Assembly: GCA_019022495.1 (NCBI GenBank)
Contig: JAFEKR010000005.1
Coordinates: forward strand, 3,658,001-3,722,000
Length of the DNA stretch: 64,000 nucleotides
Source: Epichloe hybrida
Taxonomy: Eukaryota; Ascomycota; Sordariomycetes; Hypocreales; Clavicipitaceae
Direction: 5' to 3'
The notes under the pieces were generated by a model. That model saw only the letters and a list, made by a program, of their open reading frames with translations, ran no database searches and was not told the origin of the DNA. The translations under genes and the position numbers were made by a program. Every line of letters starts with the position of its first letter. Position 1 is the stretch's first letter. Of the stretch, positions 1 through 12,545 are shown one piece after another.

Positions 1-2917
1 TTTAGTTATTATTAACTATTTCACAAAATATAGTATTTATATCCCTATTTTAATATAACTAACTAGTAATAAGCTAGTAACTATATTCTTAAAATATGTT
101 TTTAGAGACTATAAAGCCTTAGAAAATATTATAATAGACTAAGGTTTTATATTTACTAGTGGTTTCTAAATAACTTTTTATTATCTTCTTATAATAAAGT
201 AATTACTTAGCACTGCTTTTTACCCCTAGATAGATAGTTAAATAGAATATTTAAACTAGGTCTTAGAATATTATTTAAGGGCTTTTGCTTATACTAAATA
301 GACTAATTAGGTAAATAACCTATTAATAGCGTAATTTATATATAATATAAGTAATTACTTAATGTATAGCTATATACTAGTAAAGGCATTATAAGGTTAT
401 AATCCTAGAGGTCTATAGTAAGTAATATTAAATATCCCTTTAGTAAATAATTAAGCTAAAAGTAAGATTTTAGCACTAAGAGAGAAGTATACTATAATTA
501 AGTAACTTTTAAGTAACTTATAGACTTAGTATAAAAGATATTATAACTAGAAGAGAATTCTAATAAGGTTTAAAGTTAGTAACTATATTTTATTATTAAT
601 AAAAAACATTAACCTAAGACACCTTAGTAAGAAGCTAGCTATAAAGTATCTAGGCCCCTATAAAATTAAAAAGGTAATTAGGAGTTATAAATTAGTATAT
701 TAATTAAAATTATTACCTAGGACTTAATTATATAATATATTTAATATTACTAGTCTTAAACCTTTTAAAGGGAACCTAATAAATATAAAAGATATATTCT
801 TACTATAAGATACTATTAAAGATAATAAATAAGAGTTTAAAGTTAAGAGAATTATTTTATATTACTATAATAGAAAGTATTATAAATATCTAGTTAAATA
901 AAAGAGCTATAATACTTTAGAGAATTCTTAGGTATTAAAAAGGGATTTTATTACTAGAGAAATTATTAATAACTATAAGTAATAGCTAAGTAATAAAGTT
1001 AATATAAGGTAATTATATTTTATAACTTAATATACTAAAGATATTAGAAAATAAAGTTAATTTACTTAGATAACTTAAATAATTTATTATATAGTTACTA
1101 AGTACTTATCCCTTTATAATAGAGTTAGCCTCTAAGATTACTAGTCCCTTATTATTAGTAATAGCTATAGGAGCTATAGAGAAAGAGGCCTTAGGAGTAT
1201 CTTTATTATTAGAATCCCTCTCTTTATATATATAAACTTAAAGTGCACTAAGGAGCTTAATAAAACTAATATATTTAAGTAAATTAATAGTATTTAGTAT
1301 AAACTACTAGTAAGTTAGTTAAGTATTAGCTATATATACTAAGAAAGCTTACCTTTAGGATATTTTAGGCTATAAAGTAAAGATAGTTTAAAATATTAAT
1401 CTAAGTCTTTAGATTTATAGTATTACTTAGTAGCACTATTATAGTATATTTATTATATTTTACCTTATAAGTAATATTAGTAAATATTTAAGTATAGTAA
1501 ATATAACTATACTTATTAGAATTTTTATAAACTAAAATAGTATTTTATAGCTTTTTCTTTGCTTTTATAGTAGGCTAGTAATAAGTTAGTAGTAATCTAG
1601 TATCTAGGTAATAGGATTATACTTACTTTATTTTAATAGTAATAGCTACCTTTAGAAGTAGCTTTAATAAGTTTAAATAGCCTATTATAAAGCTATATAA
1701 TTTAAGCTAAAGTCTAGTAGTATATTAGTAATAAGTAAATAGATTTTAGTTAAGAGAGATATATTATAATATAGTTTTTATTATTTTAGAAGTAATAAGT
1801 ATATTTTATTAAATAGCCTATTAAATATTAGCTATAAAGAAATAGTAAGTAAGTAAAGAAGTTATACTTAAAGATTTATTATATTTAGCTAGGAAGGTTT
1901 TTTTATTAATAAGGTATTCTAGAATCTTATAAATACTATTTTTAGGAGAATATTTTATATTATTACTTACTAATAATAGTGTATATATAGAATTTTCTTT
2001 AAAGTTATTTTACTAGTAGTAAGTTAGTAATAAAAACACTATAAGAATATAATAAACTTATTATAAGATTTTAAAAGAAGTTTACTTTAGAGAAGACTTT
2101 ATAAAAGACTTTATAGGAGATTTTTTAGTTAATAGATTTTCTTAAGGTATTAATAAAGGCAGAGTTTAGGTATAAGACTTAGATATAGTAAACTAGCTAT
2201 AAGTTAGCTATAATAGACTAGATAGGGAAGTTATGCTAATAAGAGTGTAAACTTATAAGCTAGATAAGGGTAAGAAACTAAGATAAATAATAATAATAAT
2301 TAAGGACTAAAGGAGATTAGTAATTACTAAGTAATAGTAATAAGAGAGCTATTACCTAGCTAGTAAGGGTAACTTATAAGGTTAAGGGATATTATAAAAG
2401 AAAGGAAAAGTATAGAAAGGGGGGAAATTAGTCTCTTTTATATTAACCCTAGACCCCTTAAGTAATTTAACGCACTATATATAGGTGATTTATAAATTAT
2501 AATAATAACTATTAGCATTACTAAATATATATATACCTAATAGCTATAAGCTTATAGTAACTATAATATAAGCCCTTTAGTTAGACTATTTAGAACCCTA
2601 GTATTAGGTACCTTATTTATTTAACTAATTATAAAAATTAATATAGGTTATTTATGTTTTTTTTTCTAGCTATATAATAGGTAATAATATTTATTTTACT
2701 ATAGTAAAGCTATATATAAGCTACTATTTAAATATTACTAACTATAATAAGGGGTTGTTTTTAATTAGTAGTATTATTATTATTATTTCTTTTTGTTTAC
2801 TTATATATCTAGATATAAGGTACCTTATCTTATTTTCCTTATAAAGCTCTAATATAGTAACTATGCCTTAAGTAAGTAGCTTATTTTATAATTAAAGTTA
2901 ATTATATATAAGGGGGG
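1..2917 (+). pseudogene. Gypsy element 1: integrase/chromodomain pol remnant and 3' region
   Basis: This is the 3' part of a Ty3/Gypsy retrotransposon polyprotein that enters from outside the window. In one + frame, about 205-300 reads STAFYP*IDS*IEYLN, matching the integrase stretch YHPQTDGQTER with Gln lost to stops. Around 600-720 the frame shows SKKLA.KYLGPYKI, the post-integrase GPF/Y region. From about 832 to 925 it shows EFKVKRI...YYKYLVK*KSYNT, a chromodomain, which in this family binds histone marks and directs integration. The rest (about 960-2900) has no domain I recognise, though 2290-2430 has a charged coding-like frame. Stops are TAG/TAA at expected Gln and Trp positions, so the copy is dead and RIP-damaged. 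Confidence 0.8.
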
Positions 2918-3192
2918 TATTATATTAAAAGCGTAAAGGTTAAAGATAAGATATTTATTAAAGTAAGTCTTTAAAGAACCTTTAGGCTATATAAATAATA
3001 AAGAGGCTAGCTAGCTATAAGATAGCTATATACTTATAAAGCAAGGTATTTATTAAAGATAGTGCATATTATTAGTGCTAGGTTAGAGATTAAAACCTTC
3101 ATGTACTTACCTCTAGCTAGTATCTATCTAGTAGTGACTGCGATAGTCTTAGCTATTACTTCGTTCTTAACCTTTTGGTGCAAGCCGTGACA
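2918..3192 (+). repeat. Probable 3' LTR of Gypsy element 1
   Basis: A purine run AGGGGGG (2911-2917) fits a polypurine tract. It is followed by TATTATATTA, which could be TGTTATATTA after G-to-A change. The segment ends CCGTGACA at 3192, immediately before sequence belonging to a hAT end. It is richer in G+C near 3120-3190 than its surroundings. No second copy of this LTR is in the window, so both boundaries are inferred from the tract and the TG...CA rule. Confidence 0.5.
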
Positions 3193-3357
3193 AATAACTA
3201 ATAAAAAGTCTTACTTTTTTTTTTACCTAATAATACATTTATAGTGTTTGTAGTTAGTGTAGTTTGGGAAAAAAAATTTGTAATGTATTGTATTGTAGTT
3301 TTTTTTAGCTTATAGTTAGTGTAATGTAGTTTGTAGTGTAGTGTAGTGTGTAGTAAC
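3193..3357. mobile_element. hAT right-end fragment
   Basis: The segment begins AATAAAAAGTCTTAC and runs through a T-tract into TGTAGTGTAG-type subterminal repeats. This is the same order as the right ends at 6960-7180, 22480-22690 and 29580-29808. The inner part is missing and the outer end meets the MITE at 3358, so only about 165 bp remain. Confidence 0.65.
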
Positions 3358-3767
3358 CAGAGTATTGTTTGTAGTTAGTGTAGTGTGTTTTGTAGTTTTT
3401 ATATTTAATTTTATAGCTAGCTTATAATTAAATAGATTATCCTATAAATCACGTAATCCTATAGAGATAAATCCTAAGAAAAATACTATATTCAAAAGTG
3501 GGTCTAAAAGTGGACCCCTTGCCTGTAAATTAGAATAACTACATTTATAGTGTATTCTTAGTGCTAAAATGTAGTAAAATGTAGTTTTTCTAATTTATAG
3601 GCAAGGGGTCCACTTTTAGACTTACTTTTATATATAACTACATTGTAGTCTTTTAGTTATCTATCTAAAAAAAGAAGTTTTATATCTCTATATATTTTCT
3701 AAGATTAGATATATATTATTTGTTAAATAAAAAATACACTACAAATCAATTGTAGTGCAATACTCTG
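3358..3767 (-). mobile_element. hAT MITE copy 1 (410 bp)
   Basis: A short non-autonomous element starts CAGAGTATTG at 3358 and ends CAATACTCTG at 3767. It is the reverse-oriented homologue of 4261-4669 over its whole length. The centre contains a fold-back: 3502-3545 is nearly the reverse complement of 3580-3621, with cores GTGGACCCCTTGCC and GGCAAGGGGTCCAC. No coding capacity is seen. The flanks (GTAGTAAC and TATATTAA) do not form a clear target duplication, so the insertion site was rearranged or mutated later. Confidence 0.8.
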
Positions 3768-4042
3768 TATATTAATAATAATATTTTAGTACTATCTATA
3801 TATTATATTAACTTCTATATATTTATTTAGATTTCTAAATTAATTTTATAATATTAGTTTAGGGTATTTTTTGTTTAAATTAATAATATAAAAATATAAA
3901 AATATAAAATAATGAATAATACTAGTAAATAAAATAATAAGAAGGTTTTTCTTAAAGTTATTCTAGTAAAATAAAGTAATAAGTATAATAGTATTATTAA
4001 AAAGTTATAATATTCTATATAACTTTAGTTATAGTAAAATCC
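3768..4042. mobile_element. Internal fragment of a non-autonomous hAT
   Basis: The sequence matches the inner right half of the 5332-7180 element (about 6580-6850) and of 29230-29480. Shared landmarks are GAAGGTTTTTCTTAAAGTTA, AATAGTATTATTAAAAAG and AGTTATAGTAAAATCC. It stops abruptly at 4042 where a Gypsy LTR begins, so it is a remnant interrupted by that insertion. Confidence 0.65.
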
Positions 4043-4819
4043 TGTTATAGACTAGCCCCTAGGCAATTACAATAGGGCGTTAATATAATATTAAGAAACT
4101 TAAGGAGAGGAAGAAGGAAAGTAAAAGACCTATCCTTACTAGTGCCTTTTATACCCCCTAGCTACCTGATATTAGCCCCCTTTTATATCGTTACTAGCTT
4201 AGGACTATCTTTACTTATATATACTATAGTAAATACTTTAAGTAAAGCCTAAGCCCTTATCAGAGTATTGCACTACAATTGATTTGTAGTGTATTTTCCA
4301 TTTAATAAATAATATATATCTAATCATAGAAAATATATATAGATATAAAACTTGTTTTTTAGATAGATAGCTAAAAAACTACAATGTAGTTGTATATAAA
4401 AGTGGACCTAAAAGTGGGCCCTTTGCCTATAAATTAAAAAAACTACATTTCATTACATTTTAGTACTACAAATATACTACAAATGTAGTGTTTGTAATTT
4501 ACGGCTAAACGACCCACTTTTAGACCCACTTTTTAATATACTATTTTTATTAGAATTTATATCTATACGATTACGTAATTTTTAGAGTAGTATCTTTAAT
4601 AATAAGCTAGATATAAAATTAAATGTAAAAACTACAAACCACACTACACTCACTACAAACAATACTCTGGCCCTTATATATACCCTTACTTCTCCCCCCC
4701 TTTTACTAACTTTAACTATAGTTCTTTTACTATTATATAAGTTATATATAATATAAAAATATTAATATTATTACCTTCTAAAGGCTATTAATTTTTCAGG
4801 ATATATATAGGTATTACCA
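4043..4819 (-). repeat. Solo Gypsy LTR, interrupted by a MITE
   Basis: Read on the minus strand this LTR ends GCCTAGGGGCTAGTC.ATAACA, the same 3' terminus as the LTRs at 28200-28592 and 41460-41852. Much of the remaining sequence is diverged, so it is probably a related subfamily. A 409-bp MITE sits inside it at 4261-4669, and removing that leaves about 360 bp. No internal Gypsy sequence adjoins it, so it is best read as a solo LTR left by recombination. The outer boundary near 4819 is approximate. Confidence 0.6.
4261..4669 (+). mobile_element. hAT MITE copy 2 with 8-bp target duplication GCCCTTAT
   Basis: The element starts CAGAGTATTGCACTAC and ends CTACAAACAATACTCTG. It is flanked on both sides by an exact 8-bp duplication GCCCTTAT (4253-4260 and 4670-4677), the size made by hAT transposases. 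It has no coding capacity and was presumably moved in trans. Its end sequences match those of larger elements in the window, such as 5332-7180. It lies inside a Gypsy LTR and is therefore younger than that LTR. Confidence 0.92.
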
Positions 4820-5331
4820 CAGTATTGCACTACATTGTGTATTGTATTGTATTGTTTGTATTATATTGTATTAAATACAATATAATACAAAATACAATAC
4901 AAATAAAATACAATACAAATTAATTTGTAGTAAATACAATAAATACAAATAATACAAATGTATTATTAGGTAAAAAAAAAGTATAACTTTTTATTAACTA
5001 AGGTTATTATTAGGATTAATAGAAAATTAGTTAATAGAACCCTTATATTATTAGCTATTTTATCTAATTAGTTATATAATTTATAATATTATACTATTTT
5101 GTTAATTTTACTATAACTAGGGTTATATATAATATTATAACTTTTTAACAATACTATTATACTTAATACTTTATTTTACTAATATAGCTTAAAGAAAAAC
5201 CTTCTTATTATGTTTTTTACTATTTTTATTAATTATTTTGTATTTTTATAAATTATTATTATTACTTTCTAAAAAAAAACTATAAACTAAAGTAGTCAAA
5301 TAAAATAAACTACTAATTAGCTTACTACAAG

Positions 5332-7180
5332 CAAAGTATTGCACTAAAACGTGTAGTGTAGTGTAGTATTTGTAGTGTAATATAGTAACTACACTATAAA
5401 CTACATTACACTATAAACTACACTAACTATAAGGAAAAAAAAAACTACATTACACTAACTATAAAAAAAAAAAACTATAATACATTATACTATAAATTTT
5501 TTTTCCTAAACTACACTAACTATAAACACTATAAATATAGTATTAGACTTTTTATTAGTTATTAGTATTATAAGGATTAAAAGAATACTAGTTATATAAA
5601 AGCTTTTATTATTACCTATTTTATTTAATTAGTTATAAAATTTATAATATTATATTATTTTAGGAATTTTACTATAACTAAGTAAGGTTATATATAATAT
5701 TATACTTTTTTAATAATACTATTTAACTTAATACTTTATTTTCCTAATATAACTTAAAGAAAAACCTTCTTATTATATTATTTAGTATTTCTATAAATTA
5801 TTTTATATTTCTATAAATTATTATTATTACTTATTTTAAAAAAACTATAAAAAGAACTACTAGTAAACTTAATATAAGTAGCTTATTATATCTTATTATA
5901 GCTTATAATAGCTTATAATAGCTTATAATACTAATATTACTAGTATTACTAGTATTACTAAGATTACTAAGATTACTAAGATTACTAATATTATTATTAT
6001 TAGTGTTAAAGTTTAATAATAAATAAATAATAAATAAATAACTTAAATATAAATACTAGTAATTATAAGTAAATTACTATAGTAAAAGCTATAGTTTTTA
6101 ATAACTTAGTATTTTAAGGTTTTTAAAAATATTAATATTATAAAAATGTTTTCTCTTTTATATTTTTTTAAAATAATAATAAAAGTAAAATAATAGTAAT
6201 AATAGTAATTAAGTAATAATAGTAATAGTATTAATAGTAATAATAGTAATTAAGGTTATTAAAGTTATTAAAGCTCTTATAATAAGTATAGTATATTATA
6301 TAAAAGTAAGTCTTAGTTTTATTTTAAAAAATAAGTTAAACTTATTTTTTATAGCTTAATTAAGCTATATAAGGTAATTAAAATAATACTATTAATTATT
6401 TATTAATAGATTATAAATATTAGTTTATTATATTCTTTATTTATATATTATAGTAATAAGATATATAAAGTTACTATATATAACTTCTTAAGGCTTTAGA
6501 ATTATAAAGCTAAAAGTAATATTTAATTAGTTTAAATCTTAAATAAATAGTTTAAGCTTTTTTTAAGTTCTTATTATATTAAGAATAAGATTTAAGTACT
6601 AAGTATATATTTTATTAACTTCTAGTAATTTATCTAGATTTCTTAATTAATTTTATTCTATTAGTTTAGGGTATTTTTTATTTAAAATAATAATAATAAT
6701 ATTTTAAAATATAAAATAATTAATAGTAATAGTAAATAAAATAATAAGAAGGTTTTTCTTTAAGTTATATTAGTAAAATAAAGTATTAGGTATAATAGTA
6801 TTATTAAAAAGTTATAATATTATAAATTACCCTAGTTATAGTAAAATCCTTAAAAAAAGACAAATTTTATAAATTATATAACTAATTAGGTAAAATAGGT
6901 AATAATAAAAGCTTCTATATAACTAGCCTTCTTTTAATCCTTATAATAACCTTATATAATAAAAAGGCCCACTTTTTTTTACTAATACTATATTTATAGT
7001 TTTTATACTTAGTGTAGTTAGTAACTACACTAATTACACTACACTACAAGCAAAAAAAAACTATAATACACTATACTATAAAAAAAAAATACACTACACT
7101 AACTATAAAAAAAAAAAACTACACTACAAATACAAAATTTTCCTAAAAACTACACTAACTACACTACAAACAATACTCTG
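5332..7180. mobile_element. Non-autonomous hAT (1.85 kb), target duplication ACTACAAG
   Basis: It starts CAAAGTATTGCAC (CAGAG with one G-to-A change) and ends CAAACAATACTCTG. An exact 8-bp duplication ACTACAAG lies at 5324-5331 and 7181-7188. Subterminal regions hold TGTAG-type repeats. Longer inner arms, about 5550-5830 and 6715-6990, are inverted copies of one another, sharing GAAGGTTTTTCTTTAAG and its complement. The middle contains decamer AGCTTATAAT and trinucleotide-like TAATAG runs. No protein domain is visible. Gypsy or hAT transposase sequence is absent, so mobility must have come from an autonomous relative. Confidence 0.9.
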
Positions 7181-7201
7181 ACTACAAGTACCTTATCATA
7201 G

Positions 7202-7400
7202 GTTATTATAGCTTAGAATAGCTTAGAATAGCTTAGATTAGCTTAGATTAGCTTATATTAACTTATATTAGCTTAGAATAGCTTATATTAGCTTAGAATA
7301 GCTTAGAATAGCTTAGATTAGCTTATATTAGCTTAGAATAGCTTTCATTAGCTTAGAATAGCTTATATTAGCTTATAATAGCTTATAATAGCTTATAAGA
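7202..7400. repeat. Decamer tandem array AGCTTAGAAT / AGCTTATATT
   Basis: About nineteen copies of a 10-bp unit of the form AGCTTA(G/T)A(A/T)T run head to tail. The same decamer type occurs in other members of the hAT family at 5890-5930, 11715-11800, 22190-22240 and 48350-48480, always next to the motif TTAGTGTTAAAGTTTAAT. It is therefore a structural part of this transposon end rather than a host satellite. Confidence 0.85.
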
Positions 7401-7653
7401 TTATTAGTGTTAAAGTTTAATTAAAAAAATTATATAATAAATACATAATATATAAAAGTAAGTAAGTATAAGGAAATTACTATAGAAAAAGCTAGACTTT
7501 TTAGTAATTTAGTATTAAAAGGTTTTTTAAAATATTAATAAAATAAAATACTTTTCTCTTTTATATTTTTTTAAAATAGTAATAATAGTAATAGTAATAG
7601 TAATAGTAATAGTAATAACTTAATATATTAATATAAGCTTAATAACTACTTAT

Positions 7654-10600
7654 TTAGTTAGAATCTTCAATAAGACTACTATTACTAGATCTACTACTAA
7701 TAGTAGTAGCCTTAGCTTTTCCTTTTCCTTTAACCTAAGATTTAAACTTAGATTCTTTAGATCCTTTAGATTCTTTAGAATCTTCTAAATGATTAGATTC
7801 TTCACTTTCAGAATCTAATGCATTATATTTAAAAAGGAAGGATATTCCTTAATTAAAGGTTTTGTTTTTTCTTTTTCCTAACTCTTTAATAATAATAATT
7901 CCCGTAAAGTTAAATTTAGTAGTAATGTTCTTCTTTTTGTAAGAACATTTTCACCTTAATTAAATTAACCTTTAATAGCACTAGATGTAGCAGGGATTGC
8001 AGGTATTTTCAAGCTAAAATAGATAAGATTAGAAAGGCTTCTTGATTTTTAGCCTACTAATTAAATATATTATCCTAAAGAGTAATTAGTATAAGTGAAG
8101 TAAATAACTATTAGTAAATAATAATATACTTTATTATGTAATTGTTCTAGCTTAATATAACTAGAAATTTCATTCTTTCTAGCCTTTTTAATAGATTTAT
8201 TTCTTTCCTTTAGAAATAAACCTTAGTAAAGGGCTGAAGTAAGCTTTTTAGGCCTAGGATTACTATAAGGGCTAGGATGTCTTTTAATTATAGATAAATC
8301 AACAATTAAAGTAAAACCTTCATTGTTTTTATTATTAGAGCTAGAATTATTAAAAGATTCATTTTTAGCCTTATATAAGCTTTTGTATCTAGTTTTTAAT
8401 TTTAGTATAAATTATAAAGGGATTACTTTCTTTAATTTTCAAGGTTAGGGTTAGGGACTAGGGTTATACATACTCCTTAAATTCAGCTTTTAATGTATTT
8501 AAAAGCTTATTAATTATAGCTTTAGTTAAGTTTAACTAATTTCGTAATGCTAATAGATTTAATTAAGGATTAAGTGAAAATGCTAATAAATAAGGCTTGT
8601 AAAAGTGAAAGCTTTTATTAATATCCCTAGGGAAATAAGCATTTAACTTTTTTAAGCCTATATTTATTGCAGTAATAAAGGTATTTGCAAGTGAATTATA
8701 GCTTAATTTATACTATAATAGTTAGCGTTTAATGTAGTAAGATAAAGTAATAAATAACTTACTCTTACATAAGCTTTTTAATCCTTTAATAAAGTAGTAA
8801 GATATGTATATATCTTAACTATAAATAAAGGTATAAGGCTTATAGTATTATTTTTTTTGCCCTTATAATACTATAGTTAGATAATAGAAAACCTCTAAAA
8901 TCTCACTTAAAGTGCTTAAATCTGCTTATTCTTAACTTTTTAGGCAGGTATCTTTAAAAGCAGATATATTTGTTTTTTTATTAAAAATTAATATAGCTTC
9001 TTTTAATAAAAGCGTAGTATTAATCATTAAATAGGTTAAATTCCACCTAGTATTATTAGCTATAAAGAATAGTTAGTACTTAGTACCTAATAGTATATAG
9101 TTATTACTAATTAATAACTTACCTAGTGGTATTTTTGTTATATTATAATTTGTTGCTAGTTTTCCTTATAACTTAGCTTCTTTTAAAGCAATAAGCTAAT
9201 CTTTATATAAGTTTGCGTTATTCTTAATTAGAATAGCTAGCTTTTAAACTTTTCTAATAATGCCTATAGTTTAAATTAGTAATAAATTTAAAGTAAAATA
9301 AGATAAATTAGCTTACCTTAGATAAGGCCTATAAATTAATCTCTTTCGCTTTTTGTTAAATGTAAAAATTGTTCTGTTAAATAGAATAAAATTTCACTAT
9401 TCTTATATTTTTCAATATCTTCTATGCTTATTATAGCTTTTATAAAGCTAGTAATAATATCTTTAGCAACAATATTTAAAACATGTGCAATACATCGGAT
9501 ATCTATAGGTTCTTTAATACTAATACTATTATAATTATTACTAATAAAAGCACTTTTAAAGGTATTATTATTAGAACCATTATCTCTAGTAAGACTAAAA
9601 GAAGTTAATTATTAATTAGTATATATAGAAAGGATTAATATAACTAACCTTGTAATAAATGGTAGTTGTATATTATATGAAGTCATAAGCTATGTAAATA
9701 TATTATTAATATATATTCTAGTATATGTGCTTTTTAAGTTTTCAAAGCTTAGTTAATAATATTAGTATTATAAAAGCTAGGTAATAATAGTTATATAAAT
9801 ACATACTAAGAAGCTTAATAAAAATCTGAAGTTATCCAATTTGCAATAACTCCTAAATAGGCCTTTGAATTAAAAGATGTTTATATATCTAGTTATAAAG
9901 ATATATAGCTAAAATTTAAAAAGTATTTATTTAGCTTAATAATAAGCTCTTAGAAGGATTTGTTATATAAATTATAAATATTTATAGAAATATTCTAATA
10001 ATTTAAAGATAATATTATATTTTGGACTATAATTATTAGTTAGATAATAAAGGAAGAAGAATAATTACTTACTTAAAGTAACTTAGTAATTCCCTAAAAG
10101 AATTACTAGTTATAGTAAAAAAGGATAAGTTATTTTCTAGCATAAATTTTATAGCTAGATTAATAACAGTATCTAGTGAAAATTCACTTAAGGGAGGCCT
10201 AGGCCTTTTCTTTGTAAAAAAAGTAGAAATACTTGATTGTAAAGATAGTGAAGTTTAGGTTATAAGAGGTACTAAATTAGGATTAATATTAGTTATATTA
10301 AATCTAGCTTAATTAATAAAGATAAGTAAATAACTTACTAGTAGTTTTACTTCTTTCTTCTCCTTTATATAAAGCAATAGTAAGATGTTTTATTTTATAA
10401 TAGCTAGTGCCATTAGATAATTAAAAACGCTTAGCTTTAGAGGAAAAGCTAAAGAAGCAATCTTCTTATGTATAAAGACATATTATAAATCTTTCCTTAC
10501 TATAATTAATGTCTAATAGATAATAATTAAATAAGTTATAATTAATAATATAAGCTTTAGTTATAAAACTATAGCTTAGTTAATTTTTAATATTATTCTT

Positions 10601-10703
10601 AAATTTCCTATTTCAATTACTCTTATTAAAAGAGCTATTAGATAGGGTTTAAGAAATGTCATTAGAAGAGGTAAAAACTAAAGAGATAGTTAATTTAGCC
10701 ATT
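7654..10703 (-). pseudogene. hAT transposase, copy 1 (RIP-damaged)
   Basis: A minus-strand, intron-containing hAT transposase. The N terminus reads MAKLTISLVFTSSND from an ATG at 10701-10703; the last codons read SSLIEDSN before a stop at 7654-7656. The conserved central motif around C-I-A-H-V-L-N is at about 9480-9500 (reverse of CATGTGCAATACATCGGATA), and exons end at GTAAG-type donor sites. hAT transposases bind the element ends and join them to target DNA through an RNase H-like core with an inserted helical domain and a C-terminal dimerisation region. Many in-frame TAG/TAA codons make this copy inactive. It differs from the other two copies at the N terminus, suggesting a separate subfamily. 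Confidence 0.75.
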
Positions 10704-11690
10704 ATAGTAAGGCTAGTAAACTATAAAGATATATAGTAATAATAAACATAAAGAGAAAATTTTAAGCTTTATAATAGTATAAAATTTATATCTTAAAGTG
10801 TAGTATTAGAAAAGATATAAGGATATAAAGTATAAAGGAAATAAGGAAAGGAGAGAGAGCTTACTTATAAAGAAAAGCTTTTATTATATAATAGATTATA
10901 CATAAAGTAAGGGAGTTTTCTTACTATAGGACTATAATAATACTAATATAAGTAAAAGTAACTTATAATATTACTATTATGAAAAAAACAGGTTACACCT
11001 AGTTAAATTTATAGTGAGATTCTATTATAATAAAACTTTACTAATAGTAGTATAATTAAAAGTAAGTCTTACTATAACTTTTTCTATAAAACTAATAATA
11101 GATATAGTAAGAAGGTTTTATTATAGTAAAACTATAATTATAAATTAAGAAATTAAAAGTGAATCCTTATTATAAATATTTACAATTTATATAGTAAAGA
11201 GTTTAAATAATAATAAGAATATAATTACAAATTAAGAAATTAAAAGTAAATCCTTATATATTTTTATTATCTAACTTATAATATATATGCATTTATTTAT
11301 TTTTAACTAAAAAATTAAAGTAAATCCGCAAGTTTTATCTAATTACTAAGGTTATAAGGTGTCTTGCTTCTAGGGTTTAAACCTATAGGCTTTTATACCT
11401 TAGCTTTTATTTAAAATCAAATTTCATTTTTCACAAATTTAACTTACTTAACTATATGTAGGGAGTGTACATAGGAGGATCTATTATTAATAAAAGAGGA
11501 TTTACTTAGGTATATAAGGCTTTATTCTTAAAGCGTAAAAATAACTCTTATATTTAGTTTATAATAGCTAAATAAAGGATAATCCTAGTTTTTCTTTTTT
11601 ATATATAATAGAGATAATAATGTAAATTAGAAGGAAGTTATTTACTTCTAAATAATTATTACTAATATTATATAGGACCTTAAAGATCTA
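10704..11690. other. AT-rich flank upstream of the transposase; nothing else recognised
   Basis: About 1 kb with no open frame of note. It holds imperfect direct repeats of the type AATTAAGAAATTAAAAGTAAATCC (near 11140-11250) that could belong to the transposon's 5' side. From about 11320 to 11690 the composition is less uniform and may be a small LTR fragment (AGGGAGTGTACATAGG near 11460), but no partner copy is present to prove it. Confidence 0.35.
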
Positions 11691-11699
11691 ATATAACTT

Positions 11700-12545
11700 A
11701 TATTAGCGTATGGTAGCTAAAAATAGCTTAGAATAGCTTCGATTAGCTTAAGATAGCTTATACTAGCTTATACTAGCTTATAATAGCTTATACTAGTTTA
11801 AGATAGCTTTATAGAAAAAGCTAAACTTTTTAGTTATTTAGTATTTTAAGGTTTTTTTAAATATTAATAAAATAAAATTTATTTCTCTTTTATATTGTTT
11901 TAATATTATAGTAATAGTATAATACTAATTATAGTTATTATAATCTGTAATATAAAAGTTAGTCCTAATATTTTTCCTTATAATAGATTAAACTTATTTT
12001 TTATAGCTTAATATAGCTATATAGCCTAATTTAAATAATACTATTAGTTATATATTAATACATTATAAATATTAGTCTATTATATTCTTTATTAATATAT
12101 TATAGTAATAAGATATATAGAGATACTATATATAACTTCTTAAAGCTTTAGAATTATAAAGCTAAAAGTAATATTAAATTAGTTTAAATAGGAAATAAAT
12201 AGTTTAAGCTTTTTTAAAGTTCTTATTCTCTTTATTATAATAAAATAGTACTAAGTATATACTCTATTAACTCCTAGTTATTTATTTATATTTATTAATT
12301 ATTTATCTTATAATAGTTTAAGGTATTTTCTAATTAGAATAATAATAATAATTTATAGTAATAGTAAATAAAATAATATAAAGGTTTTTCTTAAAGTTTT
12401 ATTAGTATAATAAAGAATTAAGAATAATAGTATTATTAAAAAGTTATAATATAATATATAATACTAGTTATACTAAAATCTTTAAAATAATATAATATTA
12501 TAAATTATATAACTAATTAAATAAAATAGCTAATAATAAAAGGTT
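11700..12545. mobile_element. hAT right-half fragment
   Basis: It begins with the decamer array (AGCTTATACT units) and continues through the landmarks AAGCTAAACTTTTTAG, TATTTCTCTTTTATATT and ATAGTATTATTAAAAAG, in the same order as 6060-6900. It is cut at about 12545, just before the AAAAAGTCC terminal region seen in other copies, so the end is missing. Confidence 0.65.

Larger units (their letters stand above)
4820..11690 (-). mobile_element. hAT element, right end missing
   Basis: The left end begins CAGTATTGCACTAC, i.e. the family terminus lacking one AG, followed by TGTATTG-type pentamer arrays (4830-4960). The subterminal inverted-repeat region, a 10-bp AGCTTAGAAT array (7202-7395) and a minus-strand transposase (7654-10703) follow in the same order as in the complete element 48178-53940. 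A non-autonomous hAT (5332-7180) has inserted near the left end. The opposite terminus, with a pentamer array and CTCTG, is not found before another fragment starts near 11700, so the right end is lost and 11690 is only a working limit. Confidence 0.7.

Noticed and set aside
4820..4960. Short repeats suggestive of telomere sequence
   Set aside because: The unit is TGTATTG-like, not TTAGGG, the arrays are internal, and they adjoin CAGAG transposon ends with target duplications.
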